From: Candidatus Zipacnadia bacterium
Lineage (GTDB): Bacteria; Armatimonadota; Zipacnadia; Zipacnadales; Zipacnadaceae
DNA: 7,679 nt
Direction: 5' to 3'
Assembly: GCA_029821415.1 (NCBI GenBank)
Contig: JALGTJ010000184.1
Location: 1 to 7,679 of the forward strand
Made by a program: the position numbers and the translations under genes. Every line of letters starts with the position of its first letter. Position 1 is the stretch's first letter. Under the pieces are notes generated by a model. It did not search any database, was not told the DNA's origin, and saw nothing but the letters and a program-made list of their open reading frames with translations. Positions 1 through 5,668 of the stretch are shown here, piece after piece.

Positions 1-908
1 CGCCACCGGTCGTTCAGATAGTAGCTAAGATCCAAGGAAGCAAGTGTCGAGGCCTCGGTCAAATCCCAATCACTACGCAGATAGGCGTCCCAGCGGCTCA
101 GGCTAACCCAGACATCCAGTCCCAATCCTTCGTGCCATCCCTGGTAGTATGCATCACCGGTGCCATATTCCACGAAATAATCAACGAACATAGTTGCACT
201 CCGGCCAAATCCTTTTTCCAGAGTCAGCCGCGCCTGGCTGCTGTTAGCATCGTAGCCCGCCGTATTCCATGAATATATATTGTCAACATCAAAGGCCAAC
301 CACGTCTCTGAAGCAAGCCGCCAAGCTCCCAAATCCACCTTGCCATACAACTCATTGTCGAATATTAGCTCACCGGTGCTCTCGCTGGAGTAGTGGGTTC
401 CCAGAGAAAGCCCCAGTCGGTACGTATCGTCGCTGCCAGTCGGCAGCCGTCGCAGAGAGGTCAGCCAATCAGCAGACAGTCCGTAGGCAGTCCCACCATA
501 GTCGGGACAATGATAGTAGGCCCGGATGTTGCTGCGATAGGAGGAGTTATAGGCGAAGAGATTTGCATCCGCAAACAGGCTACGATGGTCCGGCCATCCC
601 ACACTGAAGTCGCCCAGCATTCCTCCCAGGACCTCTCGGGTATCGCGCCACTCCATCCCCCAGTCCGAGCGAGGTAGGCCGGCCAGGACAAGCTCGCCTT
701 GAGCATTCTGACTCCGATATTCCTCGCGCAAGCCCAGTCCCCAACCTTCACGGGCAATGACGCTGCCACTGCGCGCACCCCGTCGGATCTCAACGGCGCC
801 CGTCCTGGTATCAGTGACACTGTAGAAGAAAGGCAGATCAACTGCCAGGCCCCCGTCGGAGCTTATTCCCAGGATTTGCGAGTGGGAAGCGCCGGTATAA
901 CCGGGCAT
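1..908 (-). CDS. LptD/OstA-like outer-membrane beta-barrel, 3' part of the frameshifted gene, continues beyond window
   Basis: I translated this frame by hand from 908 to the window edge: 302 codons, no stop, so the gene runs off the low end. It begins MPGYTGASHSQILGISSD, GGLAVDLPFFYSVTDTRTGA, the typical entry of an LptD/OstA-like barrel (a G-x-x-S-x-G-G stretch, then a first strand with paired aromatics). It continues with alternating polar/hydrophobic strands bounded by aromatics and ending in tight turns: WGLGLREEYRSQNAQGELVL, WGMEWRDTREVLGG, RSNIRAYYHCPDYGG, GLSADWLTSLRR, DTYRLGLSLGTHYSSES, ARLTLEKGFGRSATMFVDYF, LDVWVSLSRWDAYL. This periodicity is what a transmembrane barrel looks like. 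The 5' part (signal peptide, Ig domain, jellyroll) is in the other frame, 1762-863. Together at least 586 residues are visible; E. coli LptD is 784. The C-terminal end cannot be assessed. Confidence 0.75.
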   Translation of the reverse strand, partial: MPGYTGASHSQILGISSDGGLAVDLPFFYSVTDTRTGAVEIRRGARSGSVIAREGWGLGLREEYRSQNAQGELVLAGLPRSDWGMEWRDTREVLGGMLGDFSVGWPDHRSLFADANLFAYNSSYRSNIRAYYHCPDYGGTAYGLSADWLTSLRRLPTGSDDTYRLGLSLGTHYSSESTGELIFDNELYGKVDLGAWRLASETWLAFDVDNIYSWNTAGYDANSSQARLTLEKGFGRSATMFVDYFVEYGTGDAYYQGWHEGLGLDVWVSLSRWDAYLRSDWDLTEASTLASLDLSYYLNDRW

Positions 909-1762
909 AAGTAAGGCGGTAGGCTCGCAACCTTGTCGCTGCCTACGTAGACAGCAGCGTGGCGCAGTACAATCTTCTCGCCAACAAACAAAGTAATGCT
1001 GTCAGCTATCAGCCACGTATCTCCAACCACGGGTAGAAGACGGAACGGATTATTAGGGAGATCCCAGTCCAGAGGCCGCGCCTTCACGTTATAGATATCA
1101 AAGCCGACCTGCTGCAACCCGGCATCAGTAAGCTGCTGCACAGCGCCCCGCTTGGCATTAAACTGGAAAAACAGATTCTCGCCAGTTAACTGCTGCTCGT
1201 CCCGGGTTATCGTGGCCGGCTGGGCCCGCAGAACCATATTGGCCACGTCCAGTTGCACGATGTCAGCCCCGCTGTTCACCACGCGCAACTCAGGGCCAGC
1301 GGCTTGACCCTCGGGGCGGAACTCCAAGTAGACATTGTTGCTGCGACTGGTCCCGACGCTCGCCCTGATTGTGGCCAGGCCCGGCGTATCACTGGTGGCA
1401 AAAACCATAGCAAAGCCGGCGGTGGTTTCCACTGTCACAGCGCTGGTTCTATCAAACTCCGACTCACCCACATGGCCAAGATCAGTGCTCACCACAACCT
1501 TAGTGCCATCTGGGGCCGGCCGACCGCTATTATCACGGACCTCAATGCGAATGCGTGCCGCAGTCTTGCCATCAGCCGGCACCGAACGAGGATTGGGCAC
1601 AGCAGTAATCTGATAATTGCCCAGTCTGCCCCCTTGAGCCATAACCGTTTCAGGACAGACGAGCATTACCCCCGTCAGTCCTACTATTAGCACTGCCACC
1701 AGCGCCCAACTGCGACGCCGGTGGCCTAAGATATCAGTTCTAATTGTCGCCATCAGCAGCAA
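863..1762 (-). CDS. LptD/OstA-like outer-membrane protein with N-terminal Big_1-like domain, 5' part of a frameshifted gene
   Basis: This frame gives 299 residues. Residues 1-42 are a signal peptide with GHRRRSW before the hydrophobic core and likely cleavage after VMA. Residues 50-148 look like an invasin-type (Big_1) Ig domain: NPRSVPADGKTAARIRIEV, DGTKVVVSTDLG, then GLATIRASVGTSRSNNVYLEF. Residues 160-284 show short beta-repeats ending WLIADSITLFVGEKIVLRHA, VYVGSDKVASLPPYL, the style of the LptD/OstA periplasmic jellyroll just before its barrel. After L285 the frame turns into CPVIPALPTRKSWE and stops, while the barrel continues in another frame from 908. In LptD the N-terminal domain receives lipopolysaccharide or related lipid from LptA, and the barrel places it in the outer leaflet. 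Whether this protein handles a lipid is not shown. The LptD-like call rests on pattern and the downstream barrel; the Big_1 call is similar in strength. Confidence 0.75.
   Translation of the reverse strand: MLLMATIRTDILGHRRRSWALVAVLIVGLTGVMLVCPETVMAQGGRLGNYQITAVPNPRSVPADGKTAARIRIEVRDNSGRPAPDGTKVVVSTDLGHVGESEFDRTSAVTVETTAGFAMVFATSDTPGLATIRASVGTSRSNNVYLEFRPEGQAAGPELRVVNSGADIVQLDVANMVLRAQPATITRDEQQLTGENLFFQFNAKRGAVQQLTDAGLQQVGFDIYNVKARPLDWDLPNNPFRLLPVVGDTWLIADSITLFVGEKIVLRHAAVYVGSDKVASLPPYLCPVIPALPTRKSWE
905..912 (-). other. Frameshift site in the LptD-like gene
   Basis: The coding strand reads CCG CCT TAC TTA TGC CCG in the upstream frame (L-C-P-V-I...), which stops 15 codons later. Shifting after TT gives ATG CCC GGT TAT ACC GGC, starting M-P-G-Y-T-G-A-S and running on without a stop to the window edge. 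One inserted base in TT|ATG (for example TTA ATG) would restore a single frame LPPYL-MPGYTG. The site is therefore located to a few bases. An independent start at the ATG (908-906) is possible in principle but has no Shine-Dalgarno upstream and would yield a barrel with no signal peptide. Confidence 0.8.
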
Positions 1763-1765
1763 CGA

Positions 1766-1773
1766 CTCTTTCC
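1766..1773 (-). promoter_or_regulatory. Ribosome binding site of the LptD-like gene; two possible starts
   Basis: The coding strand reads GGAAAGAG. Its GGA is 8 bases before a TTG (1762-1760) and its GAG is 12 bases before an in-frame ATG (1753-1751). Spacing favours TTG, codon identity favours ATG; the proteins differ by three residues ahead of the signal peptide. The site sits in the 32-base gap after the upstream stop codon, so translation may be coupled. Confidence 0.5.
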
Positions 1774-1794
1774 AACGCTATTCAGCTATTCAGG

Positions 1795-2862
1795 TCACTC
1801 CCCAGTGAAGTTCACAGCGTTGAACTCTCGCCACTCACTGGCTTCATTACTCGTATAGATTGCGCGAATGCGGTAGCGATAGGTGTTGCCAGCAGCGACA
1901 TCAAAGTCTGTCCACTGTGTGCAGGCGGTGCCACAGCTTCCTCCTGTAACGTTCATATATGGTGATCCGTTGACTGAACGTTGGATCTGATAGCCGGATA
2001 GAATCAAGCTAGTAGGCGGAGGCGGATCCCAGTAGAGAATGATACCGTATTCTTCCACAGTCAGATGATCAGGAATTGGGGGAGCAGCTCCGGCAGCCGG
2101 TCCACCGTCTGCACCACCTGAGTTTCCGATGATGACGGCTGCAACGCCCAGAAGTAGCAAGGGCCCCAGCCACTTCCATTTGCTCTCTCTCTTAGGCTGG
2201 GTGGGCTTGCCCGTTAACTCGCCCGCCGGAGTTCCAGCCATAACCTGTGCAAATTTTGCTGCGGCGTCATTCAGAGCCTCATGAATCAGCGGACGATCGC
2301 TGCCGGTATAATTGGCACGCGGACGACTGGCACCGACTACCGTAAATGAATTCTCCGGCTGCAGCATTCGGCTGGCCTGGCCGGTAGCCGCATCATAGTT
2401 GGGCTCGACCTTAAAGTATTCACCCTTTAGAGTGACCGTCAGGTAGCGCACCGAGTTGTGTACGTCCACGCTCTTGACGGTAGCCAGCAGGATGCCGTCC
2501 ATCCCCAGTATATGCCCCACTTCTATCGCAGCGGGAAGGTCACTAACTCCCGCCTGCAGGTGCGTCGTTAGCAATCGTCCCTCGCTTTGAGCACGTCGTA
2601 CCAACGGCGAGGAGCGGTCGAATTCGGTAACCTCCAGCCCCTCCACATTAGCCAAAGCGATCAGGAGCCTATTGGTCACCGTTTTGGCGAGATTAGCAAT
2701 CTCACTGCCGCTTTCATCTACTGCGGGAAATAACAGTACCGTCGTAATTCCCTCAGCAGCCTGCACTGGTGCCACTGGCCAGGGCACAACTGCCACAATT
2801 GTTGCAATGATTAGTAATACCGCAATCGGTCCGGCAAGTCGGTGCGATCTGATAAGAGTCAT
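1795..2862 (-). CDS. Exported protein with CsgG/FlgT-style N-terminal domain, hydrophobic segment and C-terminal FN3 domain
   Basis: 355 residues from the ATG at 2862. Residues 1-35 are a Sec signal peptide (RSHR, a long hydrophobic core, cleavage after APVQA). Residues 39 to about 215 begin TTVLLFPAVDESGSE and continue through ITNRLL-like helices to GHILGMDGILLATV and RYLTVTLKGEYF. This alternating pattern is like the nucleotide-free Rossmann-type domains of periplasmic CsgG/FlgT/TolB-N-style proteins, but the assignment is by style only. A basic patch (KRESKWK, 224-230) leads into a hydrophobic run (231-246) and a Gly/Ala/Pro linker. Residues 262 to about 350 form a fibronectin type III domain: PIPDHLTV, YWDPPPP, GYQIQRSVNG and YRYRIRAIY. 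A Cys pair (CGTAC, 310-314) could form a disulfide. The gene lies between the secreted-protein gene and the LptD-like gene with short gaps. Role unknown; a periplasmic or membrane-attached scaffold is a guess. Confidence 0.8.
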   Translation of the reverse strand: MTLIRSHRLAGPIAVLLIIATIVAVVPWPVAPVQAAEGITTVLLFPAVDESGSEIANLAKTVTNRLLIALANVEGLEVTEFDRSSPLVRRAQSEGRLLTTHLQAGVSDLPAAIEVGHILGMDGILLATVKSVDVHNSVRYLTVTLKGEYFKVEPNYDAATGQASRMLQPENSFTVVGASRPRANYTGSDRPLIHEALNDAAAKFAQVMAGTPAGELTGKPTQPKRESKWKWLGPLLLLGVAAVIIGNSGGADGGPAAGAAPPIPDHLTVEEYGIILYWDPPPPTSLILSGYQIQRSVNGSPYMNVTGGSCGTACTQWTDFDVAAGNTYRYRIRAIYTSNEASEWREFNAVNFTGE

Positions 2863-2868
2863 GGTCGG

Positions 2869-2875
2869 CCCTCCC
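2869..2875 (-). promoter_or_regulatory. Strong ribosome binding site for the ATG at 2862
   Basis: The coding strand shows GGGAGGG, then six bases, then ATG (2862-2860). The ATG is followed directly by a good signal peptide. This decides the start against the longer nominal frame opening at 2925, whose first 21 residues would precede the signal sequence. Confidence 0.75.
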
Positions 2876-2931
2876 ACTTCGGGTGCGACTGCTGCTAAGC
2901 TTAGGTGCAAAGTAGAGTAGTACAACGAGAC

Positions 2932-4263
2932 TTATCGCATCACCGCAAAGGTGCTGATGATTCTCCCGGTCTGCCCGGTATCCGGCGACCGGGCCTGTAT
3001 TTCTATCAGGTACCGCCCACTGGGCACCACCGTGCCTCGGTCGGAACGACCGCTCCACAAGACCACATTGCGTCCGGCTTCATTCAGCTCGCTGCTAACC
3101 AGGTGTTTTACCACCACGCCCGAAATATTGCGAATCCGCACATCCACCGTAGCCGCCGAACTCAAGTTATACGATATCGCCCAGCTACTGCCAGGGGCGG
3201 CCGTCGCGGTCACCTGGCTGACCACCGGCGTGACGCTACCCGCCGGCCGCACAGTGATCTTTAGCAGACGCAGCCCGCCTTCCCCGCTGTTGTACGTGTA
3301 TGCGGAGTTGGTTCGCATCCAGAGCTTCTGGCCGCTGGTCGTGTCCTCCAAAATAGCGATCATATCCGCTGGCAGTGCTTGCAGTGACGGCCATGACACC
3401 CTTATGAGCTGATCCGAAGCATCGGTGGTAATTGCCAGATACCAGGTCTGCTCCGTCTGCCCATAGGGGCGCATATCAACCAGACAGGGCGGCGTCTGAT
3501 GGCTGGGGCTAACAAATTCGGCTTGCAGCACTGCACCCGCGCCGGCCGCGGCAGGAGGACTGGGCACATCTTTCCGATCCAGGCCCTCTTCAGCCACTTC
3601 ATCCATACCAAAGGCCCGGCCTGCACAAACCCGGCCAGCTCCCGCAACCGCCAACTGAATCTGCCAACCCACGGAATCTTCCGCGCTGGACTCGCTCGCC
3701 GGCGTTGCAGCGGTCGCCAGCTCGGACGGAGGCGGAATGACGAGTTGTATTTCATCGCGAGCCAATACCCAGTAGCCTTCAAACGGGTTAAGTCGAACCG
3801 CACTGAGGTCTTGCTCCCACTCGTACTCGCCAGTGGCGGGGTTATAGCTGAAGACAGCCGGCTGGATGTAGTCGCGTTCAATAGCCTGTTCCATAGACCA
3901 CAGTTGGTCATTGCGCAGTACCTGGATATTCTGGAACCGCACCGGCAGAACAAAGGGACAGCCAATTTGGCTCCAGCCCCGAGGCAGGGGAACCACGTAG
4001 GCGTCGTCGGTGGAGACCTCCTGAGCATCATCGGGCAAGACAATTGTGTCAGCGTTCGGATTGTAAACCCAGTAACCCTCGCCCGGAACGATGTGGGTAA
4101 GGAAATCACAGGGGAATGTCCGATATCGCCCCGCCGCTGAATCCCATCTGATAAGAGCAGGATCGTTGGCGCCACCGAGCGTCAGGTCGCCCAAGCTGGC
4201 TAGCACATGCTCCGCGTCAGTATTAGTGAACTCGTAAGGGATTGAGAGCATCTCCAACCCAGT
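2932..4263 (-). other. Shared C-terminal module, copy 2
   Basis: About 443 residues align in order with the module ending the neighbouring peptidase. Paired landmarks include RGWSQIGCPF/RGWNMIGCPY, NPFEGYWV/QPFKGYWI, WSMEQAI/QSITEAI, GWQIQL/GWQLQI, ILEDTTSGQKLWMRT/MLEDMDTGQQVYMRT and GRSDRGTVVPSGRYLIEI/GRSDSGTKVPAGRYLVRI. The middle section between GWQIQL and QTWYL is the most diverged: the D/G/P pattern seen in the peptidase is partly lost here. The similarity is at protein level; I did not see long DNA-level identity, so the duplication or shared domain is old. Confidence 0.8.
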
Positions 4264-4509
4264 AAGGGACTCACGCGGAGGCAAAATCGGCATCGCAGGA
4301 ATAAAGACCTTGCAGCGAACCAACTTTCCCTCCGGACCGGCGAGTTTTATTATCGCAGTGCCCGGTCTCACTAGACCGTCGGGCAGGTCAATAGTGGCTC
4401 CCGTGCTATACTTGGGCCCGACCCCAAAATTATCAACCCAAAGCTCAACGGGGAAGGGCGAACGGCCCTCGGGATCAGACAGATAGATATGGTCGGGACC
4501 TTCCACCAC
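2932..4509 (-). CDS. Secreted multidomain surface protein, 3' part of the frameshifted gene, FlgD-like C terminus
   Basis: This is the callable ORF of 525 residues, opening with GTG GTG at 4509. Real coding continues upstream to about 4620 without a start codon and joins the 5633-4611 part. Residues 1-71 (VEGPDHIYLSDPEGR, VELWVDNFG, IDLPDGLVRPG) resemble a CARDB/DUF11-style beta-sandwich. Residues 83-525 are a module paralogous to the end of the S8 peptidase: MLSIPYEF (87-94), YRTFP, GEGYWVY, RGWSQIGCPF (177-186), NPFEGYWV, GWQIQL (281-286), ILEDTTSGQKLWMRT (386-400), NISGVVV and a FlgD-type Ig domain with LWSGRSDRGTVVPSGRYLI. No enzyme motifs are visible, so a structural, adhesive or sorting role is most likely. 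It ends in TAA, 69 bases before the next start. Read alone it lacks a signal peptide and a convincing ribosome binding site, which again argues that it is not a separate gene. Confidence 0.85.
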   Translation of the reverse strand: MVEGPDHIYLSDPEGRSPFPVELWVDNFGVGPKYSTGATIDLPDGLVRPGTAIIKLAGPEGKLVRCKVFIPAMPILPPRESLTGLEMLSIPYEFTNTDAEHVLASLGDLTLGGANDPALIRWDSAAGRYRTFPCDFLTHIVPGEGYWVYNPNADTIVLPDDAQEVSTDDAYVVPLPRGWSQIGCPFVLPVRFQNIQVLRNDQLWSMEQAIERDYIQPAVFSYNPATGEYEWEQDLSAVRLNPFEGYWVLARDEIQLVIPPPSELATAATPASESSAEDSVGWQIQLAVAGAGRVCAGRAFGMDEVAEEGLDRKDVPSPPAAAGAGAVLQAEFVSPSHQTPPCLVDMRPYGQTEQTWYLAITTDASDQLIRVSWPSLQALPADMIAILEDTTSGQKLWMRTNSAYTYNSGEGGLRLLKITVRPAGSVTPVVSQVTATAAPGSSWAISYNLSSAATVDVRIRNISGVVVKHLVSSELNEAGRNVVLWSGRSDRGTVVPSGRYLIEIQARSPDTGQTGRIISTFAVMR

Positions 4510-4609
4510 GGCCGTCGCCGGGTCATCGCCGGTTTGCTTGACGAGTTGACGCGGCGCATAACCGCCTACGGCGATAGTCGGGTCATAGTTGGCGGCAGAT
4601 GCACCGTAG

Positions 4610-4660
4610 GCTATGTAACTGACGAAACGAACTGAGTATGCACAAAGTTGAACCAGGAGG
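4610..4660 (-). other. Frameshift zone joining the two parts of the 900-residue secreted protein
   Basis: In the upstream frame the coding strand reads W-F-N-F-V-H-T-Q-F-V-S-S-V-T and stops at 4611. The second frame is open from 4686 and becomes protein-like around 4620 (YIAYGASAANYDPTIAVGGY). Between 4686 and the GTG at 4509 it contains no ATG, GTG or TTG, so independent initiation above 4509 is impossible, yet coding sense starts above that point. Moving from the first frame to the second takes one extra base (or two fewer), meaning one base is missing here relative to an intact gene. I see no slippery heptamer, so programmed frameshifting is unlikely. The exact site cannot be fixed without a homologue. 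Confidence 0.75.
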
Positions 4661-5633
4661 ATTGTAACCGCGTACTGGTGCCAAACTCAATGCGATCCGG
4701 CAGCCCACCACTGCTGCTGGTAATAGCCTGCGCGTCTAATACACCTTTGACCGAGGTGGGACTGTCATCGGCATTAATGTAGGAGACCCACCAATCCGGC
4801 ATCCCATGTTGGGCGTCAGGAAGAACTCTCTCGCTATTTATCACCGTGCCATCGGGCAGATATGCGGGCATGCCATAAATCTGGCCAGTAATCTCGTCAT
4901 AGGGCTGGTAGATATCGTAGAAAACCCGCACCCCCACCGTATGGGCCTCGGTATCGGTATTGGTTACTGTCAGCTCCAGCATCAACCCGTCATGGATGAG
5001 CATATAGCGGTGAGCTACCTCGATATAGGCCTGTGGCCCCTCTTCCTCTTCGTCCTCCTGTTCTGTTGAAACTTCCTCTGGGCTATTAACCGGCAGCTGA
5101 GCGATACCCGATATATCCCGCGCTCCTATGCTCAGCGGAATAGGCCAGAAGTCTTGAACGGCGGCTGGCGAATCTGCCGTATCGGCAGCAGCCATCAGGT
5201 CGCTGAGGTCTACATACTGTCCTTCAATGTCGGGGTTGGTTTGGTCAATGGAAAACTGGATACCCGAAGAGAAGTGGTCTAGTCCCTTGATTGTGGAGGA
5301 CGAATAGCTCAGTAGCGGCTGGTTCTCATCGTCGACTTTAGTGGGATCCCCACCCCGTGGCGCCAGAGGACCAGTCAACAGTTGGAAATGGCTGGCCGGC
5401 CGCTGCCAGTATACTGCACCGTCATCGTCCCACGATAGTAATTCGGGAGCCTCCACCCACACCTGCATCAGGCCACCGGGATGATTCAGTTTAAGTATTC
5501 CTGTCTCGGGTGCACCCTCAAACTGGCTCCAGGCGCTCCCACCAATAGTCAACAGCAGACTCACGCCCAAGGCAATTGTGAGAGCCGCCAGCAGTCGCCG
5601 GGGTTGTAAATTAGTGCCACTCGTTATGAACAC
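4611..5633 (-). CDS. Secreted multidomain surface protein, 5' part of a frameshifted gene
   Basis: From the GTG at 5633 this frame gives 340 residues. Residues 1-36 form a signal peptide: a basic QPRR, a hydrophobic core rich in Leu/Ala/Ile, then a likely cleavage after SAWS, before QFEG. The mature part is beta-rich and not a family I can name. It has an acidic run at about 191-198 (EQEDEEEE), a strand-rich stretch HDGLMLELTVTNTDTEAH (from about 214) that looks like a beta-sandwich, then PDWWVSY (about 279-285) and LPDRIEFG (about 311-318). The frame stops at TAG (4613-4611) in the middle of what looks like a continuing domain. The natural continuation, with YIAYGASAANYDP and VEGPDHIYLSDP, lies in the next frame, so this and the CDS ending at 2932 are one gene of about 900 residues. 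It is probably exported to the periplasm or surface. The function is unknown; its pairing with the protease suggests a shared export or assembly route. Confidence 0.8.
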   Translation of the reverse strand: MFITSGTNLQPRRLLAALTIALGVSLLLTIGGSAWSQFEGAPETGILKLNHPGGLMQVWVEAPELLSWDDDGAVYWQRPASHFQLLTGPLAPRGGDPTKVDDENQPLLSYSSSTIKGLDHFSSGIQFSIDQTNPDIEGQYVDLSDLMAAADTADSPAAVQDFWPIPLSIGARDISGIAQLPVNSPEEVSTEQEDEEEEGPQAYIEVAHRYMLIHDGLMLELTVTNTDTEAHTVGVRVFYDIYQPYDEITGQIYGMPAYLPDGTVINSERVLPDAQHGMPDWWVSYINADDSPTSVKGVLDAQAITSSSGGLPDRIEFGTSTRLQSSWFNFVHTQFVSSVT

Positions 5634-5644
5634 TGAGCCCTCAG

Positions 5645-5651
5645 CTCCTTT
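5645..5651 (-). promoter_or_regulatory. Ribosome binding site candidates for the GTG start at 5633
   Basis: On the coding strand AAAGGAG lies 11 bases before the GTG at 5633-5631. A second purine run, GAGGG (5642-5638), lies only 4 bases before it. No ATG occurs in frame between the upstream stop and the signal peptide, so this GTG is the best start. It excludes the longer nominal frame from 5726, which would overlap the end of the protease gene and put extra residues in front of a normal signal peptide. Confidence 0.6.
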
Positions 5652-5668
5652 CAGAACCGGAAGAGCAC

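Noticed and set aside
269..607. Plus-strand ORF of 112 codons, and others nearby (393-677, 699-914)
   Set aside because: They lie opposite the barrel frame on the minus strand, which is open over the whole region and makes protein sense. Their translations are low-complexity, rich in Arg/Ser/His, with no domain.
461..841. Minus-strand ORF of 126 codons
   Set aside because: It is the shifted frame of the LptD-like barrel. It shows no strand pattern, while the barrel frame is continuous through it.
1253..1690. Plus-strand ORF of 145 codons
   Set aside because: Antisense shadow of the Big_1/jellyroll coding region, with no recognisable motif or ribosome binding site.
2895..2904. Perfect 10-base palindrome CTAAGCTTAG in the gap between two genes
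   Set aside because: Too short and AT-rich for a terminator stem, with no loop and no U-run after it. One such palindrome is expected by chance.
3499..4140. Plus-strand ORF of 213 codons, and 6509-7063 of 184 codons
   Set aside because: Long only because the opposite strand encodes a stop-poor protein; both are antisense to the two copies of the shared module and lack domains.
3402..4175. Minus-strand ORF of 257 codons
   Set aside because: Overlaps the shared-module coding frame in another frame. Its translation is rich in Arg/Pro/Ser/Trp without structure, typical of a shadow.
4610..4660. Programmed ribosomal frameshifting at either break
   Set aside because: No X-XXY-YYZ type heptamer or A/T run is visible at 4610-4660 or 905-912, and no strong downstream hairpin was seen by eye.
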